NCBI GenBank assembly: GCA_964017235.1
Contig: OZ024927.1
Coordinates: 22,835,160 to 22,899,159 of the forward strand
DNA from: Sabellastarte sp. h YS-2021
Lineage: Eukaryota > Annelida > Polychaeta > Sabellida > Sabellidae
DNA length: 64,000 bases
Direction of reading: 5' to 3'
Below, piece after piece: positions 31,131 to 41,207 of the stretch. The position numbers and the translations under genes were made by a program. Under the pieces are notes generated by a model. The model searched no databases. It was given only the letters and a program-made list of their open reading frames with translations, and was not told where the DNA came from. Position 1 is the stretch's first letter; every line of letters begins with the position of its first letter.

Positions 31131-32113
31131 CTATAAGGCATTTATTGTAGTAGCTAGGGCATTAGCCAGATGTTCACCTGAAGCATGGTCCGACTGAATA
31201 TATTGCCAGACACAGTCTGACGACCATGTACCATGCCTTTTTATTTCTTGCACTGGGTTGTGAGCATTATAAGCATAGCTGGCTCCTGGCCTTCGAAGGT
31301 CATAAAATGTAAAGTAGTTGGATTCAAGGTCCAGTGCCAAATTGATGGACTTCAGGGTTTTGCACATCCTAGAATCGGTCAAGGGGATAAGGCCTTGGTG
31401 GGATGGTACTTGCAACAAGGAGGTTGTACTTGTGAAAGGGTATAATGTACATAATTTTTTGACAGCCATAAAAGGGCAAATGACTTTATTTTCCAGTTTT
31501 GGGACAGTGATACATAGGACTTTGTCACGGGATTGCATTGTCTTGGACCACTTTATGAACAACTTAAGATATTTTTTGGTGAAAAAGACATCCTGACCTG
31601 TAAAGTGCCTAGTGTGGTCGAAAGCTGCCACAGAGTGAGGGGCCAGGTTTGCTAATCTTAAAAACGCAAAAAATCCCAATAACAAAGCAGCTCTGTAAAC
31701 CTTGCCAGAGGGAAGCGAGTCACAAGCCAATGAAAGGTCCACTAACATGGATATAGAGATTACATTCTGAGATTTGATGGCAGGGAGCCTATTTATTTTG
31801 ACAGCTTTGATAAAATATTTCACCTTGGGGTGATCTAACACTTGAAATGGTAAGTCATGCAATATGAAACTGGCTTTTATAGCCGACACATAGTTAGCCA
31901 ACATACATGGTGATACAGCATTTGAGACTAAGCATTCAAGAGAAGACAAAATTACTTTGACTTTTACATTTTCTATGCATGATTTAGTGAATATACAAAA
32001 TGCAACAAATGTTCTAAACATTGTGGTATAAGCTTTAGACGTATTGGGTCTAAACGTCAAATGTAGCCTTGAAGTAGCTTTGGCTGACCATTCTGTGAGA
32101 GCTTCATTATCTA
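31131..32113 (-). CDS. E3 tyrosine recombinase (open frame)
   Basis: The open frame reaches upstream to an ATG at 32195, but alignment with E2 and E4 suggests translation enters at the acceptor at 32113-32111 (ATAATGAAGCTC). The N-terminal core-binding part includes FRPNTSKAYTTMFRTFVAF, LANYVSAIKASFILHDL and KYFIKAVKIN. The catalytic domain has LLGFFAFLRLANLAPHS (catalytic Arg), LFIKWSKTMQSRDK (Lys), FTFYDLRRPGASYAY (H-x-x-R box with Tyr in place of His), VQEIKRHGTW (second His) and CVWQYI (Tyr nucleophile). This is the only uninterrupted recombinase frame in the window. The Tyr substitution may impair it or be a family trait. Confidence 0.85.
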
Positions 32114-32130
32114 AAACACAAAGTGTGGAA
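32111..32130 (-). promoter_or_regulatory. Putative 3' splice acceptor before the E3 recombinase
   Basis: On minus, CACTTTGTGTTTTAG followed by ATAATGAAGC corresponds in position to the acceptor-like sites of E2, E4 and E5. A second candidate, TTATTGTATTGCAG, ends near 32167. Confidence 0.45.
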
Positions 32131-32227
32131 TCTTTCAGTATCAAGAAATAGTCACATGAGCCCCTGCAATACAATAATACATGTGACAAGACCACGTTAA
32201 GGGATAAAACACATAAAATAATACAAA

Positions 32228-32838
32228 TTACAACTCTGGATCTAAATCCAGCATTTCATATGATACAGATAACCAGACTGGTCGTTGAACATGTGAATGC
32301 AGTAGATTTAACTGATCAATGGTGCCCTGCCACCTTGACAAGACATCTGCCACCTGATTGTCAATTCCCCTGATGTGTACATACTGTAAATCAATATCAC
32401 CTGCTGCAGCTGCATACCAAATGTTCCTTGCACAGGCGGAAAGGTATGGATCACGTGTTTTGCCAGACCGTAGAACTGTGACGACTGCCTCGTTATCACA
32501 CTGAATCAGAACTCGCTTGCCTGTCCATTGCAGTTTGAAGATACGGATGGCAAGTAAAATGTTTACCGTCTCAAGATGGACAATTGACCAGTTTCTGAAA
32601 CCTCTTTGTATTGGAAGATGGTAAACGCAGTCTCCAGATCGACCTCCAAAACCCGTCAAACACGAGTCAATCTCAAGCGTCACATCAATATGTTTGTGAT
32701 CATATAAGGAAACGCCATTGTATGTAGGCAGGAACTTGGCAAACCACCCTAGGTCCCTCTTAAAATCAGGAGTGAGATGAATTTTTTGACGTCCATGCCC
32801 AGATCTAAGTAAGTCCAGCATCCTGTTCAAAAATATCC
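32228..32838 (-). CDS. E3 RNase H domain (3' part of split pol)
   Basis: It resumes with IFLNRMLDLLRSGHGRQ right after the E4 insertion; the first residues of the open frame from 32881 to 32839 belong to E4. RNase H motifs are complete: IDSCLTGFGGRSG (Asp), LETVNILLAIRIF (Glu), IQCDNEAVVTVLRSGKTRD (Asp) and IRGIDNQVADVLSRWQ (Asp). The frame is open to its stop at 32228 (SYEMLDLDPEL). The domain itself looks intact, but the gene was cut by E4 between KCVKPA (at 38311) and IFLNRM. Confidence 0.88.
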
Positions 32839-33465
32839 CAGTTCCCAAGAAGTAATAAGAGAGGCAACATGGGATATACAATATTTATTTTCTACTTTAC
32901 TACCTGATTTGTACCAGGCACAATATAAACATTTAAAATATATTTTAAAAGTTTTAATTTAATAATGTATGTGTACCCTAACTGGCCAAAGAACCTGCCT
33001 AGCAAATTTCCTGGGCGAAGTGAGTCTCAAGCGTAGTCAGCTCCAAGGTCATATAGCTGACCTTCAACCATAAAAGGTCAAGATCACATCACAAACGGTC
33101 AAAGAAAAGCAGACAGGTTGGGTAGGAAACTCTAAATTATCTTTCTAAAGTCCATGGGTTCTATATCAAAGACTGCCCAACCCACCGGCTAATCAAGCAA
33201 CAATTAGGTATGAAATCAGGTCCTGGTGCAATGACCTCCAAGGTCAAATCCGAGGTCAAGATCAAACTGACAATGAAGCAAGGCAAGGTAAAGTGGCCAG
33301 AAATGCTAGTCAGTGTGTTTCCAGCTGATAACCCATAAAGGGGTTTGTACTTAAAATGTTGCAATATTAGTATTTGTATCATACTGACTGTACTGTGTAT
33401 TCACAGTGTACAGGGTGAAAATAAAACCACCCAAACCCAAGTAGGAACTAGGGACGTAAAGCATG
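32839..33465 (-). repeat. E4 3' terminal region (single B-type)
   Basis: Non-coding; contains several AAGGTCA-type words (33045-33250), as do the B repeats of E5 (AAGGTCAAATCCAAGGTC). No copy of the E4 5' terminal block is found, so the split-repeat structure is incomplete. Confidence 0.55.
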
Positions 33466-34427
33466 TTAAAATGCAAGGGCTACAGGAGAAGAAGTAGTGA
33501 CAGAAGAGGAAAGATAGGTCCAAATGGCATCTGACTTCCATGTGCCATGTTTCATTATGTGCTCAAGTGGGACCCCATGGCTGAAGGCCCAAGCAGCCCC
33601 ACCCCTACAAAAGTCATGAAATGTGAGTACTTTTTCTAGGCACAGAGCCCTAGAAATATCTTTCAGGTGCTTGCGAGCCATAGAATCAGTCAGTGGAACC
33701 AGGCCTTTCCTTCTAGGTATCACAAAGACTGGGGAATTGTCATTACCTTGAAATCTATGAAACATAACTTTGAGAGCCAGGATGGGGCATAGGTTCGAGC
33801 CTGCTAAGTCTGGCAAAGAAACAGTAACAAAATCCTTCCTATTCTGGATTGTTTTTGACCACTTCAGCAATAACACTGCACTCAAATCCCCAAAAATTAC
33901 ATCTCACACACAAGCCAACTGTCTAGTATGGTCAAATGATGCCAATGAATGTGGAAGGACATTAGATAACCTCAGAAATGAAAAGAAAACCACCAGGTAC
34001 AGGGGCTTAAAAACAACTGGAAACTGCAGATTATCACATTGTTTAATAATACATTCCAATAGTGGAACATCTAAGTGAGCAGGAATTTTTGGGTTAAATG
34101 GAGCTTGTATCTTGAGGGTTTTCACAAATAGGCACAATCTTTCGTCTCTGAAAGCACTGGTACTTAACCCATGTAGAATATGCAGAGCCCTGATGGCTGC
34201 TAGGTGGTTTTGTAGCTGAGAACAAGCAATACCATTTTGATTTAAATACTCTAAGAAAGCCAGTAACAAATGAACATTCACCTGGTAGGAAAGCAGCCTA
34301 GCTGCCACCTGGAAAGCTATAAAATCCTACCACATCCTACGGTATTGCCTCAGAGTGGAAGGGCGGAATCCCGACGTAAGCTTATCAACAGCAGACGTGG
34401 CCAGCTGAGCTGTATTTCCCATATCAT
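33466..34427 (-). pseudogene. E4 tyrosine recombinase, damaged
   Basis: It begins after the acceptor at 34430-34428 with MIWEIQLSWPRLLLISLRRDSALPL or, in the conserved frame, GNTAQLATSAVDKLTSGFRPSTL. An in-frame stop near 34324 (YRRMW-stop-DFIAF) precedes LLLAFLEYLNQNG and NHLAAIRALHILHGLS. The catalytic part has VVFFSFLRLSNVLPHS (Arg), LLLKWSKTIQNRK (Lys), FHDFCRGGAAWAF, LEHIMKHGTW (His) and SDAIWTYL (Tyr). The H-x-x-R box reads HDFC, so the catalytic Arg codon is TGT (Cys), a single C-to-T change from CGT. A further shift lies near 33890-33905. The protein is therefore inactive. Confidence 0.85.
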
Positions 34428-34445
34428 CTACAAAAGAAAGATTTT
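34428..34445 (-). promoter_or_regulatory. Putative 3' splice acceptor before the E4 recombinase
   Basis: On minus, AAATCTTTCTTTTGTAG is followed by ATGATATGGG. It lies within 20 nt of the pol stop (34447), exactly as in E2. Confidence 0.55.
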
Positions 34446-34446
34446 G

Positions 34447-35060
34447 TTATATTTTATGATTTAATAATGTCAGGTCCAAATGAGTTGGGATCCAACTGTG
34501 TTGTGGCAGTATATGGGCAAGATCTTTACAGTTATCTGCAGTAAACTGCCACCTGGAAAGGAGGTTGGCCAAGACGTTATTTTTGCCTGGAATGTGTACA
34601 ACTGCTATATGTATGTGAAAAATTGCACAAATAAGCCAGATATTTCTGGCAATGAGAGCCAAGGTAGGGTCCCTAGCCCTTCCAGAACTTAACACCTCAA
34701 CTACTGCCATATTGTCACAATGAATACGTATTCATCGGTTGGCCCAGTGGGCAGCCCAGACCTTAAGGGCTACTATTAGGTTTAGTATTTCTAGGTGGGC
34801 AATATTATAATTAAGATGGCCTTTGGGAATGGGCAGGGCATATACCATAGAACCATAGGCACCCCCTAGGCCAGTAAGACAAGCATCCAGATGTACTTCT
34901 GAATGACAATATGATTGGTCATAATAAGTGACCCCATTGTAATGAGGGAGAAAGCAGTTAAACCAAGCAAATCACATTTGAATTCAGCAGTTATCAGTAT
35001 TTTTCTTGTATCTACATTATCTCTTAACAGTTGCAGCATTGCGACAAGTGAAAAAATCTA
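34447..35060 (-). pseudogene. E4 RNase H domain, damaged
   Basis: Translation in two frames gives HYNGVTYYDQ, LDACLTGLGGAYGSMVYALP (first Asp), IAHLEILNLIVALKVWAAHW (Glu), then a TGA near 34728 just before IRIHCDNMAVVEVLSSGRARD (second Asp), and VVHIPGKNNVLANLLSRWQ, where Asn replaces the usual last Asp (ADLLSRW in E2). The open part is 34710-34447. One nonsense codon, one shift and the Asp-to-Asn change make the domain inactive. Confidence 0.82.
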
Positions 35061-36193
35061 GAGTGTTTCACACATTTGGAAATATAAAGAAGGGAACCAA
35101 GCAATGATTGGAGGTCCCTCTTGCTACAGTATGTTTTGGAATTCCAATCCCCACATAACTGAACTATCTCTGCCAATTTTTCACTTGGAATTGAGATGGT
35201 TTTTTGTACTGAATCCACTAAAATGCCCAAGTAAGTTACTGCAATGGAAGGTGGGACTAATTTTTTCATACTGATCTCCAGTCCTAATTCCCCCAATAAA
35301 TTCTTTAAAAATTGGAAAGAAGCATCAATTTCAGAGGGCAGGCCAGTATATATTAGGTCATCTATATAGTTAAACAACAATGGGAAGCCATGTTGAGTCA
35401 TGATATAACGAATGGCGTCTGTACAACATTGAAAAATTAACGAACCATGACGAAATCCGAAAGCCACTGATCTGTCAATAAAGTATTTGTCCTGAAATTT
35501 GATACCTAAGAGATCTATGTCACCAGGATCTATTTTTATTTGCCTAAATGCTCTACTGATATCAATTTTGTAGATCTGTGCTGAAGGTCCCAAATTTCGC
35601 AATGAATTTGTTATACAATCGACTGAAGGGTAGTTCAACTCATAAGGGGTACCCAAATATATATCTTTAGCCACTCCATTATTAACAGAAGCCCAATTTG
35701 GCCAGCTTAAGTCCATAATGGTTCTTTTGCTGGTAGAATTTTGCTTGTTTCTTACTAGTAATGGAGATACATGCATGTCTATAGGTTTCTTATCAAATGG
35801 GCCTAGTATAGCTTGATATTTGATTTCTTCCTCTAAAAATTGTGAAATATCTTCCACATTTTCATTAGCAGAAGTATGATTTTCTTCTACAGAGTCTAAT
35901 GGACAAGTTCTATCAAAGTCTAGAGGAAATCCAAACTCAAGTAAATCGCATAGTTGTTGGTCCCAATAATTGGACAGATAATGCCTCCGAGCTTTAATAT
36001 TGAGGCCAGACTGTACGGGTATACGACAGTGTAAAAAATTTGGGAGCTTGCTATCTCTAATTAACTGGTGAGCCTGCAATATGTGGGGTATGTCATCCCA
36101 TTGCACTGCCTCTCCCATGTAAGTCTGTAAAGCAGATTTTGGTAAGAACCCGAAATGTTTAGTGTTTTCTTGAAAAACAGGTTGGTGGAACAT
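35024..36193 (-). CDS. E4 reverse transcriptase (long open frame)
   Basis: A 389-codon open frame covers the pre-RT block and the whole RT. In order: FGFLPKSALQTYMGE, PNFLHCRIPVQSG, YWDQQLCDLLEFGFPLDFDR, EEIKYQAILGPF, SKRTIMDLSWP, YKIDISRAFRQIKIDPGDID (motif A Asp), SVAFGFRHGSLIFQCCTDAI, the active site YIDDLIYTGLPSEI, MKKLVPPSIAVTYLGILVDS and RDLQSLLGSLLYISKC. Both active-site Asp are present. The frame ends by a shift at HSRFFHLSQCCNC, where RFFLNRM is expected, so it no longer runs into RNase H. Upstream it should be continuous with the linker at 36194-36860, which is in other frames. Confidence 0.9.
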   Translation of the reverse strand: MFHQPVFQENTKHFGFLPKSALQTYMGEAVQWDDIPHILQAHQLIRDSKLPNFLHCRIPVQSGLNIKARRHYLSNYWDQQLCDLLEFGFPLDFDRTCPLDSVEENHTSANENVEDISQFLEEEIKYQAILGPFDKKPIDMHVSPLLVRNKQNSTSKRTIMDLSWPNWASVNNGVAKDIYLGTPYELNYPSVDCITNSLRNLGPSAQIYKIDISRAFRQIKIDPGDIDLLGIKFQDKYFIDRSVAFGFRHGSLIFQCCTDAIRYIMTQHGFPLLFNYIDDLIYTGLPSEIDASFQFLKNLLGELGLEISMKKLVPPSIAVTYLGILVDSVQKTISIPSEKLAEIVQLCGDWNSKTYCSKRDLQSLLGSLLYISKCVKHSRFFHLSQCCNC

Positions 36194-36860
36194 ATGGTCA
36201 TATGGTGCATCATACTCAACATTAGATAAGGACTGTTTTTCAATCTGTTTTTCACCTGCATAGCCAACTTGAGCTTAGTTATGAAACCACTCATGTTTTA
36301 TATGCTATTGTTTGTATTTGTTTCTGCCACAAGTGGGTCAGTAGCATCCAAGTGCTGTAAAACATGAAACCTGTTATTTGACAATATATCCAGCTTTTCC
36401 GTAACAACCCCAGCCACACTGCCATCAGGCCAAGTTGTATGACGAATTTTTGTGTGATTACTCATCTTTACAGCAACTTGCTCACCAGGGGGCTGTGACT
36501 GATTTTTCCTGGGTAACTTAACATGAGTTAACTTCTGGGCACTTGCAACTGTATTAGCACTGCTATAACATTAATTATTGCCTACTATACCTGGCTGTGA
36601 CTTGTCAGTGACCCCAAGATTCCTCCCAGCCCGAGGGTAAGCAAACGAGTCAACAGTAACATTTGAAACTAAAGCCTGAGCATATGATTTATTTGCCTTA
36701 ACTTTATGAAAAGCTGTGGCCTGTTTAAACCACCTTACTGCTTGATCTTTCGAAACATTTGACTCTAACCTGCTATGAGAGAGTTCTGTGTTGAAGTCAG
36801 ATTTAGTAGCAAACTTGCGGGTGGGAGCAGGTTCGAACCCACCCTCTTTTACTCATTTTT
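36194..36860 (-). pseudogene. E4 pol linker between gag and RT
   Basis: Shifted frames read FATKSDFNTELSHSRLESNV and AVRWFKQATAFHKVKANKSY, then QALVSNVTVDSFAYPRAGRN, matching the E2 linker (FHWYNTWAAFQKVKPHKTY). It is a variable, Lys/Asn/Ser-rich region of unknown function with at least two shifts before the RT frame. Confidence 0.65.
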
Positions 36861-37985
36861 TGTCGTTTTTTAGTTTTATTCCTACAATTCTGTTCAGCGT
36901 GTGGGTAAGTTTTGCCAGTTTGTTGAAAACAGTAAGCACAGATGTGTCTGTAAGTGACACCTTTTGTGTCATGTGACTTTTGATGCATACACGTGCCTTG
37001 GTTGTAGTAGGAGCAAGTAAGTACCTTATTTCTGGCTTTCTTCTGAAAATTTGAAACTTCATCAGAAGTGTTGGTCACATGTCTTTGAGCATTTGCTCGC
37101 CTAATCCTATCTAATTTTTCAGTCTCAGTGTAATTTTTGACCTCACCTTGCTCCATCCTACAGAGGAGCACTGCGTGGCTGGCCCGTGCCGCATCCCAAG
37201 AGAAGTCATTGGCGTCCTCCATCAGAGATTAGGTAATCTAGCATATGCTCCCTGACTTGAGGATTTTGCTCTTCTCTTAGGATCTGACAGAAGCCAGCCA
37301 CCCATTGCACAACCGAGAGTTGATCATAGTGAATTCTTTCTTTTTTGAACCCCGATAGTACAAATTCTTGTGGCCATTTAACCCAGTTCGAAACCAGAAC
37401 CTCTACAGGGCCACCCCTAAGCAACTTAATTTTTGTACCTGCAGTTGTATTTTGGGCTAAGTCTCTCAGTCTTTGATCCACTTGACTTTGGATGAACGCA
37501 TCTTGTCTAATACACTGTAAACTTGGCATGCCGGATGAAGGGCACTGATTTTGTGGCAGTGTGACCGGGGTAACTGGATTTCTTTTTAGCAACTCCCTTC
37601 TTTTTTTCGGATCCGAATCTTTCTTAACTTTCTGAGTTTCAAGTACATTCAGTCTGTCGCTGATAGATGAAAGCTGTGCTAAAATCTGAATGTTTATTGC
37701 CTGTTGAGTGGCGACATCCGACAAAGTACTTCCAGCAGACGTAGTACTCGGAATACTGGAAGTACTTTGTTTACTTTCTGTCACGGGAATATGTTCACTG
37801 TCAGAATTTTCAACAATTGCACTACAGTCAAGCTCGGATGCCACAGAATCATCTGAATCTGAATTCTGATCATTCTGAGAAATTTTTGACATGAATTCTA
37901 AATCAGTTGCCATATGAATCTGTACAGAGAGTATTGTATTAGTACCAGAACGCAAGTTATAATGCCGTTTGTCAACCTCTGCCAT
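36861..37985 (-). pseudogene. E4 gag (one frameshift)
   Basis: The likely start is the ATG at 37985 (MAEVDKRHYNLRSGTN), since E2 and E5 begin the same way; an upstream in-frame ATG adds a hydrophobic 16-residue extension without support. Acidic Ser/Asp region, then RQDAFIQSQVDQRLRDLAQN, LLRGGPVEVLV, WPQEFVLSG, YDQLSVVQWVAGFCQ. A frameshift near 37215 lies between MLDYLIS and EDANDFSWDAARASHAVLL. The C-terminal Cys/His array (CSYYNQGTC, H, YRHICAYC, H, C) follows. The frame continues through KTKKRQKMSKRGWVRTC, aligning with the pol start of E1 (GWGSC), so gag and pol seem to be joined in one frame here. Confidence 0.82.
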
Positions 37986-38123
37986 TGTACACACAACAAT
38001 ATAAAATATAAATAAAATAAATTGTAAAATCAAGTTTTAAAACCACTTAAGCATAAAACAGTTCTGTTAAAATTGCACTTGAAGTTGAAATTGTTCTTGA
38101 AATTTTTCTTGCTGTGTGCCCAC

Positions 38124-38310
38124 GTGCCTCCAACTTCAAAATGGAAGAATGACCAGGGTTTTCAGATGAGGACCAAAGGCTTACCAATCAGAAGCAGCAA
38201 CATGTATATTGGTACAAAATAAAATAATTTAAGGTAGTGACCAAATAAAATAATTTAAAGTGGCACCAACTTCTTCTAAACTGACCTAACCCACACCCTC
38301 ATGTGGCCTC
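38124..38310 (-). repeat. E4 repeat A1 (5' terminal)
   Basis: The block from GAGGCCACATGAGGGTG to the CCATTTTGAAGTTGGAGG word resembles the A repeats of E5. E4 and E5 therefore belong to one family. The similarity extends a further 30 bp inward (GGGCACACAGCAAGAAAAATTT) to the E5 A2 copy. Confidence 0.8.
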
Positions 38311-40186
38311 GTATAGCGGGTTTGACGCATTTATGTACGTATAAGAGGACACCTAGGATGGATTGCAGCTGACTTTTTGTGGCAAATTCTTTTGTTAACC
38401 AATGACGCACCGCGTCCGTAACGTCACGCAACTTTTCTCGAGGGATTGATATGGTGCCTTCTATGATGTCAATTAGGACACCAAGACACGTAACTTGCAT
38501 CGCAGGACGCACAAGCTTCTTGTCACTCACTGTAAGGCCCAGTTGCATCATTAAATCAAGAAGGGTATGAAATGATGCCCAGGCGACGCTTGGGACGCCC
38601 ACCCCTTTTTGACGCATGACATACCTGACGGTGTTGTTTAAGCGCTGGCAGATATGGCTCCTGTGACGCGTCCCGAACGGGACGCACATGTTGACATAGT
38701 GACCCTTCCAGTCTAAACCCAACAGGTCGTAGTCGCTCGGGTCAACTTTCACATGGCGAAACGCCCGACTTGCGTCTACCTTATACAGTAAGGCACCACA
38801 ACCCAAATGTTTCAACTCATTGGTGATATCGTCAACAGTTGGAAAGATTAAAGCAAAGGGACCGTCAAGATAGGCGTTTTTATCTATTCCTGCATTGACT
38901 GAGGCCCCAAGAGACCAACTTAGGTCTACCATAACCCTGCGTCTATCAGAATTGAGTTTTGCCCTGGTCATGAAAGGGGAACTATGGCCTCCAAGAATGG
39001 GTTTTGCATCATATGGGCATAATATAGCGTCATATCTCTTTTCCTCCTCAATATATGCATCAATGTCACTGGGATGATCTACAGCTGATTTATGGTTCCC
39101 TACTTCATTTTTTAGGTGACAAGCCCTGTTGAAATCGAGGGGGAAACCAAATTGTATTAACTGCAATAATTGTTGGTCCCAATATTCCCCAAGGTGTTCA
39201 CACCACACCTCAACATTAAGTTGACCTCGAACTGGTATTCTAGCCAGCATAAAATTGGATTTATTGGTTTGTCTGACAATATGATGGATTTCAAGAGGGT
39301 TTAAATTCCCAGCGTCATTCATGACGTCAACCCCTGGCATTAATTGATCTCCCAGTGGAACATACCCAAAGTTAAACGCAGACTGACAACGCCACTTATG
39401 AAAAGTATCATTGTCAACATTAGGAACTTTGTTCATGTCAATTGCATGTCTAGCATGCAAAATAGAATTGACAAATTTGTCCTCTATACCTGAATAGTTG
39501 ACATCAAAAGTCAACTCTGTCTGATTAATATTTTCACACCTTGGTTTAACTTTATCTAAACCCGAGTTCACATTGGGGTGTTCTTTGTGACTAATCTTTG
39601 CCGTGTTTGCACATACTGGTCTCTCATGGCGAAATATGACCTTAACTGTGAGGGCATTGTTGTTAATACTTGCCTCGCTTCTAGGACGACATTGATGAAT
39701 GTAACCACTAGGCAACGGAATCTTGCCCCTAGGGCTAGACATGACTTCAGCTGTGATACTGTTGACAGGACCAGGGTTTGAATCTTGAACGTGTGTACTT
39801 ACAGTTTCACTGTTTTTATTCACATTCTCATTACTTTCCTTACAATTCGGTATTTTACCATCACTTTGGGCTGTTTTCACACTATCCCGAATTACCTGAC
39901 CATGCACTGTAGGCACGTGAGGATTACTGTGACATTTTTTAACATTTTTCTTGGCTAATAAAGCCTTAATGTGCTTAGGTTTTACACCAGAATTGTAAAC
40001 AAATCTATCTCTGTATACATCACTTTTGATAACCTCAGTAGGGCCAACCTGACGTCCTTGTACATTGTTTACACTTCCACGATCAACTTTGGTTTGGTTG
40101 GAAAATTTATTGTTTAGTACTAATTTAGTAACAATTTTGTTACAGCTGCCCCATCCTAACAATTGGCAGCCGGCTGCTCGTTTTTT
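38311..40186 (-). pseudogene. E3 ORF2 (pol): linker and RT, active-site box deleted
   Basis: The frame is open from the frameshift heptamer (KKRAAGCQLLGWGSCN) to the E4 insertion. A long linker is followed by FNFGYVPLGDQLMPG, FMLARIPVRGQ, YWDQQLLQLIQFGFPLDFNR, EEKRYDAILCPYDAKP, RRVMVDLSWSLGASV, LYKVDASRAFRHVKVDPSDYDLLG (motif A Asp) and CVPFGTRHRSHICQRLNNTV. Where E4 has about 14 residues including YIDD, E3 reads YVMRQKGVGVPSVAWASF with nothing in between, so the active site is missing (near 38600). It continues VSDKKLVRPAMQVTCLGVLID and LLYVHKCVKPA and is then cut by E4. Long but certainly not catalytic. Confidence 0.88.
40145..40186 (-). promoter_or_regulatory. -1 frameshift signal of E3
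   Basis: A AAA AAC (40186-40180) in the gag frame as TCA-AAA-AAC, followed about 9 nt later by GGCTGCC, which can pair with GGCAGCT around a 14-nt loop. The gag frame stops at TAG (40158-40156). Same place and logic as in E1, though the stem differs. Confidence 0.65.
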
Positions 40187-41207
40187 GAGCTCTGCTTTGT
40201 CAAACAATTCCTTTCTGAGTGATTTAACTGTTTTCCTAAAGCAAAAGGCACAGATGTGTTTGTTCAATCTACCATTGACTTCATGGTCCTTCTGGTATGT
40301 GTTACTTTGGAAATTTTTACAAAAAACCATGGCTTTTTTTCATTTTTGACCCAGGTTGATCTACTGACCAGAATATGTTTCTGGGCATGTGCCCACCGGA
40401 TCCGGTCAATACGGTCGCCATCCTCCCATTGGAGAGACCCCCTCTCCATCTTGCACAATAGCACTGCGTGAGCTGCTTTGGCCCCCTGTCACAAGAAATC
40501 CGTAGCATCCTCCATGAGGTCTGCGAGATATGAGATCATGGTATCTTTACGGTTTCCGGAACGTTCTTCCAGTATGTTACGGCAAAACCCCTGGACTCAT
40601 TGGGTCAGTGACAACTGGTCATACATAACTCGCTGCCAGGCTACCCCCCACAAGGACTGCCTCATGGGGCCAGTGTACCTTGTGCTTGACTTGCACATCA
40701 ACGTTTCCTCCTCTCTGGGACTTATACTTTAATTTTTTGCCTTTACCTGGGAGGTGCAAATTTTGGTTCAATTTTCTGATTCTAGCATCTACTTTCTGTT
40801 GCAATCTATGGGATTTTAATGTTTCTAGGGAGGGGTCATCACTCTCGTCCGAGAAGGAACTGCTTGAACTTTGATATTGTTTTTAACCTTTTTATGGGAC
40901 TTAATGGTCTCAAGAAAACTGTCTGTACTTAACTCTTGTTTTGGTGTTGAACTTGTTGCTGTAGCTGCTACTCGATGCTCCACTTGGTCTAGTCTGTCTG
41001 TATCCTTCCTCAGCTGCTCCAATATCTGCATCTGCAACAGCTGTCCGTCTTCTTGACCTTTACTGGTGGACTGACCACTAGTGACGGCAGCATCTCGTGA
41101 AAGTTCATTGGATTCTTCCTGGGCAATCTTCTTGTACTGGCATTTCTTCCCCGTGGGGGGAGATGTCTCCCTTTACAGTTTTTGCAGTTTAATTTATGAT
41201 CTGGCAT
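40156..41207 (-). pseudogene. E3 gag, frameshifted
   Basis: It starts MPDHKLNCKNCKGRHLPP, like E1. Successive frames give GQLLQMQILEQLRKDTDRLDQVEHRV, STDSFLETIKSHKK, SQRGGNVDVQVKHKVHWPHEAVL, YDQLSLTQ-stop-VQGFCRNILEE, DLMEDATDF, AKAAHAVLLCKMERGSLQWEDGDRIDRIRWAHAQKH and the Cys/His tail ending KHICAFC. At least three shifts and two stops (one replacing Trp in TQWVQGF by TGA) are present. Confidence 0.82.

Larger units (their letters stand above)
32839..38310 (-). mobile_element. E4: YR retrotransposon nested inside E3
   Basis: It splits the E3 pol between the codons for KCVKPA and IFLNRM. The 5' end on minus begins GAGGCCACATGAGGGTGTGG near 38310, like the A1 end of E5 (GGCCACATGTAGGTGTGG). 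The 3' end is CTTGGGAACTGG near 32840, like the end of B1 in E5 (CCTGGGAACTG). Order: A1 (38308-38124), gag, pol, RNase H, recombinase, single B-type 3' region. Total is about 5.5 kb. No A2, C or second B is present, unlike E2 and E5. Coding parts carry a few disruptions, fewer than in E2 and E5. Confidence 0.9.
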
